A stretch of DNA of 39,766 bases from an uncultured Pirellula sp. (GTDB lineage Bacteria > Planctomycetota > Planctomycetia > Pirellulales > Pirellulaceae). The notes below the pieces were generated by a model. That model saw only the letters and a program-made list of their open reading frames with translations, had not been told where the DNA came from and ran no database searches. The stretch spans positions 1-39,766 of the forward strand of contig CAIJIZ010000223.1 in the NCBI GenBank assembly GCA_903820735.1, in the 5' to 3' direction. A program made the position numbers and the translations under genes. The first letter of the stretch is position 1, and each line of letters begins with the position of its first letter. Positions 8,701 to 23,700 of the stretch are shown piece after piece.

Positions 8701-11700
8701 CAGTACGAATCAAGACCGGTTCGGAAATCAATCAGAATCCATTCTTCCACCCCGACCCGCGGTTCTTCCTCCAACCAGGAGACGTTGGCTACGATCCGAA
8801 TTACGATCCGGCCACCAGCAACGATGACGTTACCCATGCAAGACATGCAAATAACATCAACGCCCAATCCGTTGGGATCGATGCATCGACGCTCATGGAA
8901 CTCATGCATATCACGGGTGTTTTCAACTTCAAACTTCCGAGCGCTGAAATCGGTTCAGTCAATGGTGTCGATGACGTGGATTCATCCTTCGACATCAACG
9001 CCACACCAACCAAAGGTGGAAAAGGTGGGGTGGGTGGTACGCTCTTCCTGCAGTTCCTCGACAATACAACCCAAGCGATCATCGAGAAAGGCGCAGAGAT
9101 TTACACCGGAACCGACGGTGGATTGAGCGTAAAAGCCGAAGAAGCACTGATGGGCTTCAGCTTCTCACAAGGTGGTGCTAGCTCCGGTAAACTAGCTTTT
9201 GGCGGTACCTTTGCTTACTACGAACAAGATTCGAAAACCATTGCGCAGATTTCCGAAGGTGTCGTAATAGAAGGTGGCGGGATCGATGTTTACTCCGGGG
9301 CTATCGGGACCCACATATCTTGGGCTGGAGGAGTATCTAAGAGCGAATCGATCGGGGCTGGTGTTTCCGTAGCGATCAATAACCTCGATCGAGAAACCCG
9401 AGCAACCATTGGTGAGATCTCTGATACAGCTGGGACGGCAGCGGGCAACGGATCGACCATTAACGCCGCAGGCGGCGTTTCGGCAAGGGCCGCAGTCGGT
9501 GGCTCGTTATATGCATTCACCATCGCTGGTGCATATGCAAATGCAGTTAAAGCTCAGGATACTCCGCAAGATGGTGCGGGTGGAAACGCCCCCACATCCG
9601 ACAGCGATCCAACGGATGGAACCGCTCCACCTAGCCCCCCCAATGAAGCGGCCCCGACCGAGGCAGCTGAGGAAAAGAAATCTAAAACTAGTGTGGCGAT
9701 CGCCGCTGCCGTGGCTGTCAATAATATCAAAGATCGAACACAGGCGTCCATTGCCGACGTTGACATTTCGGCAGATGCCGTCGATGTTAAGGCTGTGAAT
9801 CGAAACAGTATTGTCGCGGCAACCGGCGGTCTTGCGGCATCACAAACGGAATCAGGTGGAACGGGTGCTGCACTTGCCGGAGCATTCAGCTTCAATGATG
9901 TTGATTCCGTCACCAATGCCTTTATCCGCGACGCGGACATTGAGCTCAGTGATGTGCCCATCGATGAGCTTGGCCAAGCTGATTACTCGAATCGGGTATC
10001 GGTCTCCGCGAACAATATGGCCAAGATTTTCAGCTTGGCCGCAGGTGGAGCAGGATCGGTCGCCAAGGAAGGCACTGATGCGGGCAGCACGACCAATATA
10101 TCTTTGGCCGGTTCGGTTGCGAAGAACTCCATCAGTGGCGGAACGTATGCGCGTGTTTTTGACAGTACCATCGATATGCTAGGTAATTCGGCTGTGCATG
10201 ATGTGCGTGTAGCAGCACGCGACGACAGCAGCATTCTTGCGATCGCCGGTAGTTTGTCGCTGAGTATGTCCAGAGGTGGTACCGCGGGTGCTACAGCCGT
10301 TTCAGCTGGGGTAGCGATTGCGGTGAATTCGATCGCCGGTGATACGATTGCCTTGGTCTCTAACAGCACCCTCACCACCGTAGCGGGTTCGACGGGTGCA
10401 CTAACCGTTGAGTCTATTTCAGAAGGTGAGATTCAGGCCTACACGGTTTCTGGAGCGTTATCGGCCGCATCGAGCAAGCAGTCGGGGAGCGGGATTGGTG
10501 CGAGCGGTGCTGGATCTGGTTCTGTAAATAAGATAGACGTTGACACCACCGCAACCGTCGAAAACTCTTCGATCATCACCCAAGGGGATGTCGCGGTGCG
10601 TGCGAAGAATACCGCAGAGATCATTGCAGGCGCTGGTGCAGTTGCTATCGGTATTGGTCTTAGTGCTGGGCAAGGAGCCGCTGGCGCCGTTGCGATCGGC
10701 GGTGCTTTTTCCATCAATGAGTTGGATGGCGATGGTGACGGGAATCTCGTGGTTGCCGACGTGAACAATTCCAGTGTGTCGACGGCGGGGAGTATCTCGG
10801 TGGTTGCTGAGATGGCCGCAAGTATCTTCGCTGTTGGGATCGGTGCTTCGGGAGGGGTTGCGAGTTCAGCGGCTGGGAGCGCATTTGCTGTAAGTGTCGC
10901 GGGTTCCATCGGTGTGAATCGAGTCCGTAATCAAACCGAATCCAAAGTTCGAAATGGAAGTTCTTTAACCACTCGCAGTGGTAGCGGTAAGGGAATTTCC
11001 GTTTCGGCCAAAGACGATTCATCGATTGATGCCGTTGGAGGTTCGGTAGCTGTATCGGTCTCGCGGGCCCAAAGTACGGCTGTGGCTGCAGCACTAGGTT
11101 TTTCATTTAGCGAAAATGAAATCTCAGGATCGACGCAAGCGATTGTTTTAGATTCTACGTTGAGTTCTGACGGAGTGATCAGCGTTACGGCCGATTCAGA
11201 TTCTGATATTCGTTCGATCGCATTTGGGCTCGCGGTTGGGGTGTCGATCAGTCAATCGGCAAGTTCGATCTCGGTTGGGGCAATTGGAGCGGTAAGCTAT
11301 AACACCATCAACCGTTCTGTTAATGCTTCCATCTCGAACAGTTTGCCAACGAGTACCAATGAAGTCCAAAGCAAGGGGCTTGTATCGGTTCTTGGGAACG
11401 ACACGTCTTCTATTGAAGCTTTTGGGATCGCTGCTTCGGCAAACGTTTCAGGGTCTACCAGTGCGACAAGCGTTTCAGTCGGGGTAGGACTGGCACTCGG
11501 GCAGAACAAAATCGATAAAGATGTTGTTGCGCACATTACCAATGTCCCCAAACTTTCGACCTCAGGCTCAAGCCTAATCGTTGATGCTCAGGACAGCTCG
11601 ATCATTGATGTCGATTCCTACGCAGCAAGCGTTTCAGTTGCCGTAGGCCAAACCGCCGTAGCCGTATCCGGAGGCGCTTCTGCCGCTACCAACTCGATCA

Positions 11701-14700
11701 CTTCGCGCGTCAATTCTTACATCGACAGCAGTGTTGTTGGAACAACTCAAAACCCAGTAGGCAAAGTCGATGTAACCGCATCGAGCGATTCGACAATCGA
11801 TGCATCGGTTGGTGCAGGAGCGGCTGCCATCGGTGTTTCCAAAGGGAGCGTAGGCGTTGGCTTCGCTGTTGGTATCGCCGTGGCGCGAAACTTTATCGGC
11901 TTGTCCCCTACCGGTGCAACCGTTTCAGGAACCATCGTCGATTCGAATAGTGCACCCGTGGCGAGCCTAACCCCCGGAATGAAAGTCCGAGTCATAGACG
12001 GTGCACTCAAAGATGAAATCTACGAATACATCGGGACTGCTGCAAGTGACAGCGATCCGTTTGCAAGCGGTAACCAAGCCTTCGCACTGGACCTACAGCA
12101 ATACAGGGACACGTCTCTGTGGCGGCATGTTAACGCGAAATCCAACGGTTCTGAAATCAAGGCTTTTGTAAAGAATTCCTCACTGAAATCGAACCAATCA
12201 CTCAACGTTCATGCAACTTCCTCGCAGACACTCGATTCTCGGGTGGTTGGAGTCGCACTAGGAATCGGGGTTAGCAAAGATGTAGGTGTTGGTATCGCCG
12301 CTGCGGGAACCTACGCAGAAAACCGTTCGTTAACCAATATCCAAGCGACTCTCGATGGACAAGGAAGTATCGCCGCCGCCAAAGGCATCGCGGCAAACGG
12401 GATCACCGTGATCGCCACCGACGTTACCAGCATTGACTCAACCGCAGTATCGGGAGCGATTGCAGGGGCCTTTGGATCCAAGATCGGTGTTGCCGCAGCG
12501 ATCGGTGTTAGTTTGGCTTACAACGACATCAAAAATGATGTCACGGCTAGCATCACGGACTACCAATCGGTTCAGAGCACGAACGGAATTGTCGTCGACG
12601 CCAAGACGCTTTCGGGAGATGCTCCCGCAGCGACCTACTCCACCAGTTCGGGTTCCAAGACCCTGGTTCCTGGAAACACCGTCTCACTTTCCGATAGCTA
12701 TGCCAAGGGTGGAAAATCAGGCAGACAGTATGCTTACCGCGGATTCACCGCCGACTACGATATTACCAGCGTCAACTTCACCAACGCGCAGACCAACGCC
12801 AATGTGATCCAAGGTGATTTGGTCAGAGTTTCAGGCGGAGCGATCTACAGCTATATCGGCAACGACAACAGCAACCAAGGCATCCAACTAAACCTTTCGA
12901 ACCAAAACTACTCCGATACGGCCAAATGGGAACTAGCGACTGTCACGCTCAACACTGGCAATACGGTCAAAATAAATTCAGATACCTACTACCGTTACTT
13001 GGGCAACGACGGCAACCTGAGCCTTGGACAAGAAAGCTATACCAATACATCGCGATGGCAATCCATTTCGCCTAATACGATCGATTTGGGCAATGCCGAT
13101 TACTCCAATACCAAATTGTGGGAAATCTCCGATGGATCGATTACAACAACCGCCGTTGCTGCCTCAATCGCTGCGGCCTACGGCAGTACCGCCGGCGTGG
13201 GTATCAGCGGTGCGGGAGCTTCGTCTCGCAACCGAATACTTTCCAAGACCAATGCATTCATAAACAACAGTACGGTTACATCAACCGGCGACGTGGAAAT
13301 CCAGTCTCTGAACACCTCGAAGATCGATGCCAAAGTCGTCTCGGCGTCGGTTGCCGTAGGCGCCAGCGGCAAGGTCGGGGTGGGAGCTTCGATCGGCGTG
13401 GCAATCGCCGAAAACCTGATCGGCTGGTCCGATGCATCGACGAAGACACCCACCGAAGTGAAAGCCTATGCATCTGATTCAGGAATGATCCTCAGCGGCG
13501 GCTTGGATATTCATGCGAACGATGCTGCACAGATCAATGCGTTGGTCTTCGCCGGCTCTGTCGCTGTGGCTGTGGGTGGGCAAGTTGGAGTGGGAGCCAG
13601 CGGTGCGGGAGTCTCGGGGATGAATAAGATCGCTACGGATGTCCGAGCGTACATCGATGGGGACAATAGAACCAACGCTACCTCCTCGGAATTGGGAATC
13701 CAAGCCACATCTGTGGAAATCCAAGCAATCGATTCAACGCGAATCGATGCTTTGGCAGGGGCGGCCACCATCGCAGCAGCCTTTGGAAATATCGGAGTCG
13801 CCGTCTCGGTAGGAGCGGCGGTCGCAACCAATGCCATCGATATCAACACGTTTGCGCACATCACAGACGTAGACAATAAGCTCGATACCAATCAAGGCGC
13901 AATCCTGGTCGAAGCCCAATCCGACTCTGAAATCCAATCAACAACCTTTGCAGCTTCCGTGGCAATAGGAGGAGGCGGTAGCATAGGAGTTGCGGTTTCC
14001 GGAGCGGTAGCCACTGCAACCAATACGATCACATCCAAAACGAATGCCTTCATCGAAAATAGCGTTCTTGGTGCGTCTTCGGATAAAGTCGGAAAGGTCG
14101 ATGTGCTGGCGTCTAGTTCATCGCTCATCGATGCGGTCGTAGCCGTCGGAAGCGCGGCAGTTGGCGTCGGATTGTCCGGTGCAGGCGTTGGTGTAGCCGT
14201 CGGAGTTGCCACAGCAAGAAACTTTTTAGGTTATACTCCCACAGGAGGTGTAGTGACCGGGACTGTTGTGAATGCAACAAGTACTCCAGTTTCGACGTTG
14301 ACCAAAGGCATGAAGGTTCGCATCGTCGATGGAGCCCTCGCCGGAGAAATCTATGAGTACGTCGGTGCTACGACGAGCGATAGCGACCCGAACACCGCTG
14401 GCAATCAGCTGTTTGATCTGAAACAACAGCAATTCCGCGATCCGTCGTTGTGGAAGCATATCAATTCTGCCACCAATGGAGCGGAAATCAAAGCCTACGT
14501 TCGAAACGCCTCGATTCACTCCAGCGGATCACTCAATGTACACGCTGATTCGACGCAAGGTATCACGTCCGAGGTCATCGGCGTTTCCGTCGGCGTTGGA
14601 GCTTCGTCCAGTGTCGGAGTAGGCGCTTCAGGTGCTGGAACCTACGCGGAAAACCGAACGTTGACCGATATACGTGCGAACATCGATGGAGTCGGGACTA

Positions 14701-17700
14701 TCGCAACCGCAGGCGGTATCCTTGCCAACGGAATCTCGGTGGTCGCAACCGATAGCGCTAAAATTGATTCAACGGCCGTGGCTGCGTCGCTCGCAGCAGG
14801 CATCGGCATAGGAACCGTTGGTGTGGGCATCTCGATCGGAGTTTCGCTTGCGAGCAATTCGATCGAAAACAACGTTACGGCCAGCATTACCGATTATGGT
14901 TCAGTACAGAGTACGAATGGCATCGTGGTCGATGCGAAAACGCTCTCAGGAGCAGCACCTGCTTCGACGTACGCAACCTCTTCAGGCACCAAAACCCTTG
15001 TGGTCGGGGATACCGTTTCCCTTTCGAGTTCCTATAGCAGCGGAGGACTGCCTAGTCGACAATATCGCTATCGTGGTTTTACCGCCGACTACGACATCGC
15101 CAATATCCAGTTGACCAATACCCAAACCAGTGCGAAAGTTTACCAAGACGATTTGGTGAGAGTATCCGGGAGCAAAATCTACTCCTATGTCGGTAGCGAT
15201 AACAACAACAGCGGCGTAGACCTGAATTTAACGACACAGAATTATGCAGACCAAACGCGTTGGAAGCTTGCGACGATCCTGCTAAAGACCGGCAATACGG
15301 TTAATACCTCCAGCAGCAATACCTATCGATACCTGGGAGCAAACGAGACGGTCTGCCTTGGTGAAGAGAATTATTCAAATACCAGCCGATGGCAGGTCAT
15401 TTCACCAAACAGCTACAACCTTGGCAATGTCGATTTCTCGGACACGAAGCTTTGGGAAATATCCGACGGTTCGATCACCGCCACGAGTGTCGCGGCCTCC
15501 ATGGCGGCCTCGTTCGGTGCAAGCGCGGGCATCTCGGCAAGCGGTGCTGGGGCAACCGCTCGCAATAGCATTCTGTCGAAAACGAACGCCTACATAGGAA
15601 ATAGCACGGTCACTTCCACGGGCAACGTGAACATCCTGTCGAGCAACACGTCCAAGATCGACGCCAAAGTCATCGCGGCCTCTGCGGCCATCGGAGCCAG
15701 TGGAACCGTTGGCGTCGGTGTCTCGATCGGAGTTGCCATTGCGGAAAACCTTATCGGATGGAATTTGTCCGATCAAGAATCCCCAGCACAAGTGCGAGCT
15801 TATCTATCCAACACCGGAATGAACGTTACTGGAGCCACGCAGCTCAACGCCAGTGATCGAGCAGATATCAATGCGTTGGTCTTCAGCGGATCGGTCGCTG
15901 CAAGCGGCGGAACCGTTGGCGTCTCGGCTAGCGGCGCTGGGGCGTCGGGTACCAACAAGATCTCGACCGATGTCCAAGCTTTTATCGATGGTGACAATCG
16001 AACCGGGGCAACGCTGAGCAACTCAGGCATACGAACCAATACGCTGAGTGTATTGGCCACCGATTCGAGTCGCATCGACGCCTTCGTTGGATCCGCCAGC
16101 CTGGGTGCTTCTTTTGGGGGAGTCGGAGTGGCGGTTTCCGTTGCTGCGTCCGTAGCCAAAAACACGATCGATAACGCCACATTCGCATACATCAACAACG
16201 CCGACAATGGGGTCACTACCTCGGGTGGGGCAATCATTATCGATGCGAAATCCAACTCGGAGATCTCCTCGACCTCGATGGCTGCATCGTTTGCCTTAGG
16301 GGGTGGGGGCGTGGGAGTCGCCGTCTCGGGAGGTTCGGCCAATGCGACAAACTCGATTCTTTCGAGCGTCAATGCTTATGCCACCAACAGTATTCTGGGG
16401 ACCGATGCGGTTAAAGCTGGCAAGGTGGATATCCTTGCGTCGAGTTCGTCGACGATCGATGCGACTGTCGCGATGGGAAGTGGAGCGGTCGGAGTGGGAG
16501 CCGGAGCGGGAGTCGGTGTTGCACTTGGAGCATCCGTGGCACGCAATTACATCGGTTATACACCAACCGGTGGAACTGTCTCCGGAACGATCATCGACGC
16601 AACGGGTACTCCGGTGTCATCCTTGACCCAAGGCATGAAGGTTCGCCTGTTAGATGGCGCGCTTGTAGGCGAAATCTACGAATACATCGGTACTACCACG
16701 AGCGACAGTGACCCAAATACCAACGGCAACCAAACCTTTGACCTCAGGCAACAGCCGTTCCGCGATACGATGCTATGGCGGCATGCGAATGCGAATGCCA
16801 ATGGTTCAGAAATCAAAGCTTACGTCAAAAACGCGTCGATCATCTCTAGCCAACCTTTAACGGTCCAGGCCACTTCGACGCAGTCGATCGATTCGCTTGT
16901 AATTGGAATCGCTGTAGGTGTAGGAGCATCCTCGGGCGTCGGCGTTGGGATTGCCGCCGCCGGTAGCTATGCCGAAAACTACTCTCTTACCGCGATCAGT
17001 GCGACACTCGATGGTACCGGAACGATTGCCAATGCAGGTGGTATCAAAGCCAATGGAATATCGGTGTTGGCAACCGATGGTTCCCAAATCGATTCCTCGA
17101 CCGTAGGGGCATCGCTGGCAGGTGCAATCGGCGGCGGCGGTGCGGGCATTAGCATATCGGTTGGAATCGCGTTGTCGTACAATAAGATCGAGAATAACGT
17201 CACTTCAAGCATTACGGATTTTGCGTCTGTTAATAGCACCGGCGCAATTTTGGTAGATGCAAAAACTTCGTCGGGTGCGACGAAGAACGCGACGTATTCA
17301 ACGTCATCAGGAACGAAAACTCTCACTGCTGGTGAGATTGTGCAGCTCGGTTCATCGTATTCCAATGGCGGTGAAGCAGGACGGCAGTATCGTTATCGTG
17401 GATTTACGTCGGATTACGATATTACGGACGCTTTGTCCCAAGCAAACCAGACAGCGATTTTCCTGCGAGCTGGCAACACGGTTAAACAGGGAGCAAACAG
17501 TTACTATAAGTACATTGGTACCGAGGGAACTTTCGTACTTAATAACGAGAACTATTCCAACAGCGGCCGATGGCAATCCATATCGCCGAACACCTACGAT
17601 CTCGGGGCGATCGACTACTCCAACACGAACCTATGGAGTATTTCCGATGGTTCCATTACTACGAAAAGCATTGCAGCGTCTTTTGCCGCCTCGTTCGGCG

Positions 17701-20700
17701 GCGGAACAGGTATCAGTGTCAGTGGGGCTGGTGCGAATTCTAAGAATCGCGTTCTGTCGAAGACGAATGCTTTTATCAACAACAGCACCGTGGTTTCATC
17801 GGGAAATGTGGATGTTGAATCAAGTAGCGCATCGAAGATCGATGCTACCGTCGTAGCCGCTTCGGCCGCAATAGGTGCAAGTGGTGGCACTGGAGTAGGG
17901 GTTTCTATCGGGGTTGCAATAGCTGAGAATCTCATCGGCTGGACCGAGGCAGGGCAGCAATCTGCGGCGCAAGTTCGGGCTTACACGGCTGACTCCGGTA
18001 TCAACACAGCTGGAGATTTTTCAGTCACTGCGACAGACAGTGCATCGATAAACGCGATTGTTGCCGCAGGCTCCGTGGCACTCAGTGGAGGATCTGTCGG
18101 TGTTTCGCTGAGCGGTGCTGGTGCATCTGGGGTCAATAAGATTGCAACAGACATCGCAGCCTTTGTCGATGGAGATAACCGCGCTTCTGCCGCTAGTGCA
18201 GATCGGGGTGTATTCGCCAATAGGGTCGAAATCCAAGCCATTGATGCTTCGAATATCGACGCGTATGCGGGAGCCGCGAGTGTCGCTGCCGCTTTCGGGG
18301 GTATCGGTGTGAGCTTTTCCGTTGGTGTTTCGACGGGAGACAATCGTATCGACAACAATACGTTTGCTTACATTGCTGATGCGAATGATCGGATGCAAAC
18401 TCGAATTGGTGATGTTGTTGTTCATGCAGAGTCTGTCGGTTCGATCGATGCGAATTCTTATCCGGCTTCGATTGCGATTGGAATTGGCGGCCCCGTGGGT
18501 GTTGCCGTCAGTGCCGGTGGGGCTTACGCGGAAAATCGCATCCTCAGCCTCACGCAATCTTCGATCGAGCAAAATAGCTATGTAATTTCAAACACATCGG
18601 TCACAGTAACAGCGGATAGCGATGCATCGATTAGGGCAGAGGTAGTCACCGCCAGCACCGCTGCGAGTGTAGGTGGGACTGCTGCGGTTGGAGTCTCCGT
18701 TGGTTTCGCCGAAGCGCGTAATCTGATCGGATGGGATTCGACCGGTACTTCCTTCGATAATCTTTCCACGCAACGATCAGCAGTAAACTTGACCAGTGGT
18801 TACAAGGTGAAGGTTGAAGGTGGAATTCGAGATCAGCAAGTCTATCAATACCTTGGCGATGCTCGAAACGCTGTTGTTTTACATAAGGAAGATTACGGGG
18901 ACGTGTCCGTATGGAAGCGAATCGATCTTGGTAAATCTCAAGCTGGCGTTCGAGCACTTATCTTGAATTCAAGTATCGATGCTACGGGAGCCTTAAACGT
19001 CGAAGCAAACTTAAACTATACCATCGACGCGGTCGTCCGCGCAGGATCCGTGGCTGCAGCTTATCAAGCGGGAATTGGTGCTGGAGTGGGTGTGGCTGGA
19101 GCTGGGGTTGGGGTAGTCAATCGCATTGCTGGGGTATCTCATGCGATGATCGATGGGGACAGTTCGCTGGGTATTTTGGCTGGGAGTATTCTCGTTGAGG
19201 CCGTCGATGAATCATCCATCAAGGCCGTTGCAGGTTCCGCCTCCTTGGCGGCAGGTATCGGGGGTGTTGGTGCTGGCATATCCCTCGCAGTTTCCATTGC
19301 TTTCAATGAAATCGACAATGATATCCAGGCACTGATCAATAATGCGGATACGCGAGTCGGCGCACGAACTGACTCCATTACAGTCTACGCAAATGAAAAT
19401 GCAGTCATCGAGGCAACCACCTCGACAGCTTCTCTTGCAGCCGGCGGTGGGGTGGTTGGTGTTGCTATCTCGGGAGCTGGGGCTTACGCCGCAAACGCTA
19501 TTCTAAGCGACACTGTCAGCAAGGTAGATAATAGCAAGCTTGATGCTGTGGGCAGCTTAAATGTGACGGCGATTAGTGCTGCGACGGTTGACGCCAACGT
19601 GGCCGCAGTTTCAGCCTCAATGGCAGGCGGATCTACCGGGGTTGGTATCGCGATTGGTGTTTCTAGAGCGGAGAACTTCATCGGGTACACCGTGAAAGGG
19701 GTGTCTTCATCAAGTCTCGTCCAATCGATTATCGAAGATTCCCAAATCACCGTTTCGATGGACATCAATCAATCGGCGATTTCAAATAATAGTATTACGG
19801 GCGACGTCGCCGCCGGTGCGGTAGCTGCCTCTGTCGGTAGTGTTGCGGTGTCTGGTGCAGGAGCAGGAGTGACGACGAAAAACTATATCGGCCAAACCGC
19901 CGATACGATTCTGCGGCGTAGCACCGGTACTGGCATCAAAGCACGCGACGCTAAACTGCTGGCCCAGGATACCTCAACAATCAACTCCAACGCACGGGCC
20001 GGTGCGCTCGCGGCTGCTCTGGGTATTGGTGGATCGGTGGCCATCAGTGTGACATTGGCGGAGAACCGAATCACCACTGCAACAACCGCTTCTGTCGAGA
20101 GTGCAACGGTGATTGTCACTAGGGATTTTGGGGTACAGGCCACTCAGAATTCGAGTTTGGATGCTCAAGCCTATTCCGCCGCTTTCTCCGCTGGCTTGTT
20201 TGCTGCCAGTGGTGGAGGAGCAGAGTCCAAGAATAGTATCCAGACAACGACAAATGCAACCGTCCTATCGAGCTCGGTCACCGCAACGGGCGATGTGTTG
20301 GTTTCGGCTGATGAAGCTTCGTTGGCAACCAGCTATGTCGGGACACTCTCCGTTGCTGTGGGGCTTATTGCGATCGCTGCGGGTGGCTCAGTAACCACTG
20401 TGACATCAAGTCCAACTGTTGATAGCTCGATCAGCAGCTCGACGGTGACAGCAGACGAGATATCCGTGCTCTCCTCAAGTACTCCGCGGGGATCTTTAAG
20501 TTCCCTTGGGGTCAACGCCGGAACGTTAGCTATCGGTGTTTCCAAGAGCGAACTGTCCTTCCTACCAACCTTGGTAGCGAACGTAGGAGGTACTATTCGC
20601 TCGAGGAATCTGACGGTCAATTCCGAACTGAGAAATGCCGATGGACTACGATCTGGGGATGTATCGACCACAGCCGGTGCAGGGGGATTGATCGGAGTGG

Positions 20701-23700
20701 ATGCGACGTTTTCTCGAATCCATGTAGGTGGTTCTATCAGTAGCGGTATTGCCAATAACGCCAATTTGATCGTTACGGGGAATGCATCGGTCAGTGCTCT
20801 AGGGGCCGGGGTTTACTACAGCAAGGCCAGTAGCAATGCGTTTGGGCTCCTCGCAGCCGGAGTCAGCTCTTCGGCTATCGCTGCAGATGTTGCGGTGAGT
20901 GCCAATATCGGAACGTTTGTTTCCCATTCGGGCGGCTCTCTGTCGGTCAACGCCGTCCGAGACATCGAAACACTTTCTGAAACCACGGCAGGAAGCGGTG
21001 GTGTTGCAGCAGGGGCTTCGGCATCGGCAAGTACGACGCAAAGCGGTGCCACGACGGCGAGCATTGGGCAAAATGCATCGATCACTCTTTCAGGGGACTT
21101 CAAGATCAACGCGAGCTCTACCTCAGAAACCAACGGGAAGGTAGAAGCCACCAGCGGTGGACTTTTGGCCGGTGCGGGTGCTGCAGTGGATAATAGTGCG
21201 AATACCCCTGTCAATGCATTGGTGGGCGCCTCCGCGATTGTATCTGCCGGATCCATCGAAATCGACGCCGGTAATCGTTTCCGTAAACCAAACATCGGCA
21301 ACAATATTTCAGGTACGACCGGAGGTTTGGTCAGTGGAGCGAGTACTCGTAGTGAAACCGTAGTGACTTTCAATACGCTGGTCGATGTCGGCAGCAATGC
21401 CCAACTGACCGTGACCACCGAATCTGGAGTCGAACCCCTAGCTCTGCGAGCGTCGAATGATCTGCAAGGCTACGATAAAGTTACTTTTACCACCGGTGGG
21501 GCGATCAGTGGTGCGGGTGCGGATTCGATCATAAGAACAAATGCCGATCTGGCAAAAGTCAACGTTGGCTCCGGGGCTCGCCTTACGGCGACCGGAGACG
21601 TGATTGTCTCGGCCCGTGGCACAGGAGATGTGGACACAAACACCAATGTGGATACTTACGGTGTTGCGACTGTAGCCGTCGCCGATACGCGAACCGATAT
21701 CCGTCCTGTCAACCAAATCGAGTTTCAGTCTAACTCAAGGGTTTTCGCCGAGGGGAATGTATTGGTATCTGCTGGAACCGATACATCTTTCAATCGCGAT
21801 CTCTACAAGATGCGATCCAGAGCCGATAGCTTTGCCGGCAGTGCAATACCAATCGATCTGATCGATGCACTTGCTAGATTGATACAAACTAATTCGATCA
21901 CGGTGCATACTTCGTCGAACATCATCAGCGAACAAGACATCAAGCTCCACGCGGAACGCTTAGGTCTTGCTGACATGTGGGCCCAGGCAAAGGGCGTCAA
22001 TTGGGCCAGTGCGGCCACCAGCGCTATCAACAGCGGACTCGGGGGTGCCGAGGTACTTGACGGGGATGTGGACTCGTCTGCAACAGGTACAATAACAGTC
22101 AATGGGCGGCTCGAGACCGGCGTCAAGCGAAACGTCACCGTGACTCTCGGTGCACTCAACGCAAACAACCAACCAATAGGCTGGAACCCTGAAACTAGGC
22201 TCGTAACGACGATCCAAGCCACCGAAGGTGTCAGGATCAATCAAAACGTTGCAGCGATGAAATCTACTCAAGAAGTAGAGTTGAACAATGCCCGCGAAAA
22301 CCTAGCTCGATACGGAAGCAACGATGCAACTTTAGCCGCTTACTACCGTTCGGAATTGACTCGGATCGGAAATGAACTAGTCGCCCAAGGGCTCGGTGTT
22401 TACGACCCAGACGGTGAGATACGATTCCTAACCGTCGATGTGATGAACGTGAATATCCAACCGGTTAGGGCGCAAGCAGGGATCATTGACATTCGAGGCG
22501 ATTCACTCTTGGGAACCGGGATCATCCACCCACCCGGAGATGCATCGGTGAATATTCTCAACTACACACCCGCTCAATTGACCATCAAGGGGGTCACCAT
22601 TCCGGAAGTTAATGGTGGTCTTTACGTTAACGGTACACTCGCTACCGACAATGCGTCGGTCCGCGATTTATCCGAGAACAAGTCTGCCAGTTTCTCGCAA
22701 ATCACCGCCGCAGGGGGTGTAAGTGCCAATCCTCCTCGAATCAATATCAAAAACACCTTTGAGGCAACCGACTATGTGATTCCAGACGGAAATTATCGTA
22801 GCAATCAAGGAATAGTCAGCTTGGTCAAGTACCAATCCGTCACCGTCTCTTCTGGACACACAGCAGGCGGAACTGTCGGAACGACATTCCTCTACCTTGG
22901 GAACAACGGTTCGGTCAATCTGACGGCTCAAAATTACAATAATGCGGCGCTCTGGTCACAAGTTTCGAACGACTATGTAGACCCATCCATCATTGTTGTT
23001 GGCGACATCACCAACTACTCAGGAACTGTGAAGCTTGAAGCGTTGGGGCGAAATGCCAATATTACGATCCAAGCCAGCGTTCGGGCTGCAGATGTCAGCG
23101 TGATCGCCGGAGGGGCCGTGTTCATCGAAGGCTTAACCAGTTACCACGTGGGTGGTGACCCATACGGCAAACTGAAGACGATCGGAGATGGAATCACTGA
23201 GTACAACGCCACGTCTGCGGTGAATGTGATGACCGCACCAAGCAGCACGGTGAATCTGCAAGCCGATAGTATTTCGATCAGTGCGGAGTACATCAACCTC
23301 AATGGTATTATTCAGAGTGGAAAATCCTCATATAGCCTAATTCTGGATTCCGATGTAACGAGTCAGATCCAGAGCATTCTCAGAAGATCAACACCAAGAT
23401 ACACGCAACTTACGGTCAGTAGCACCGACTTTAAATGCTTCTACGACCGCGTAGACAATAAGATTATTATTAAGGAGATTCGTGTTGGAGGAGGGCGCGT
23501 CGATTTAACTGGAAACCTTCTCAATACAGGATCCGGTACGATCAAGATCCTTGATGGTTACGGAGATATTCGAGTTGACAACAACACCCCATACGATATC
23601 GCGATAGAAAGGATCGATGCATCTCAACGTGGCGGCGGGACCCTTGTGCTCAAGGACAAAGGCAAGGCGCCGAACTCCTACAATTATACGACATTTAATG

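Noticed and set aside
15800-16372. Long antisense open frames across the giant gene (also 9554-9961, 10439-10909 and 20816-21418)
   Set aside because: They recur at matching positions of the repeats and follow from the codon pattern of the sense strand. They have low-complexity products and no start signals or recognisable motifs.
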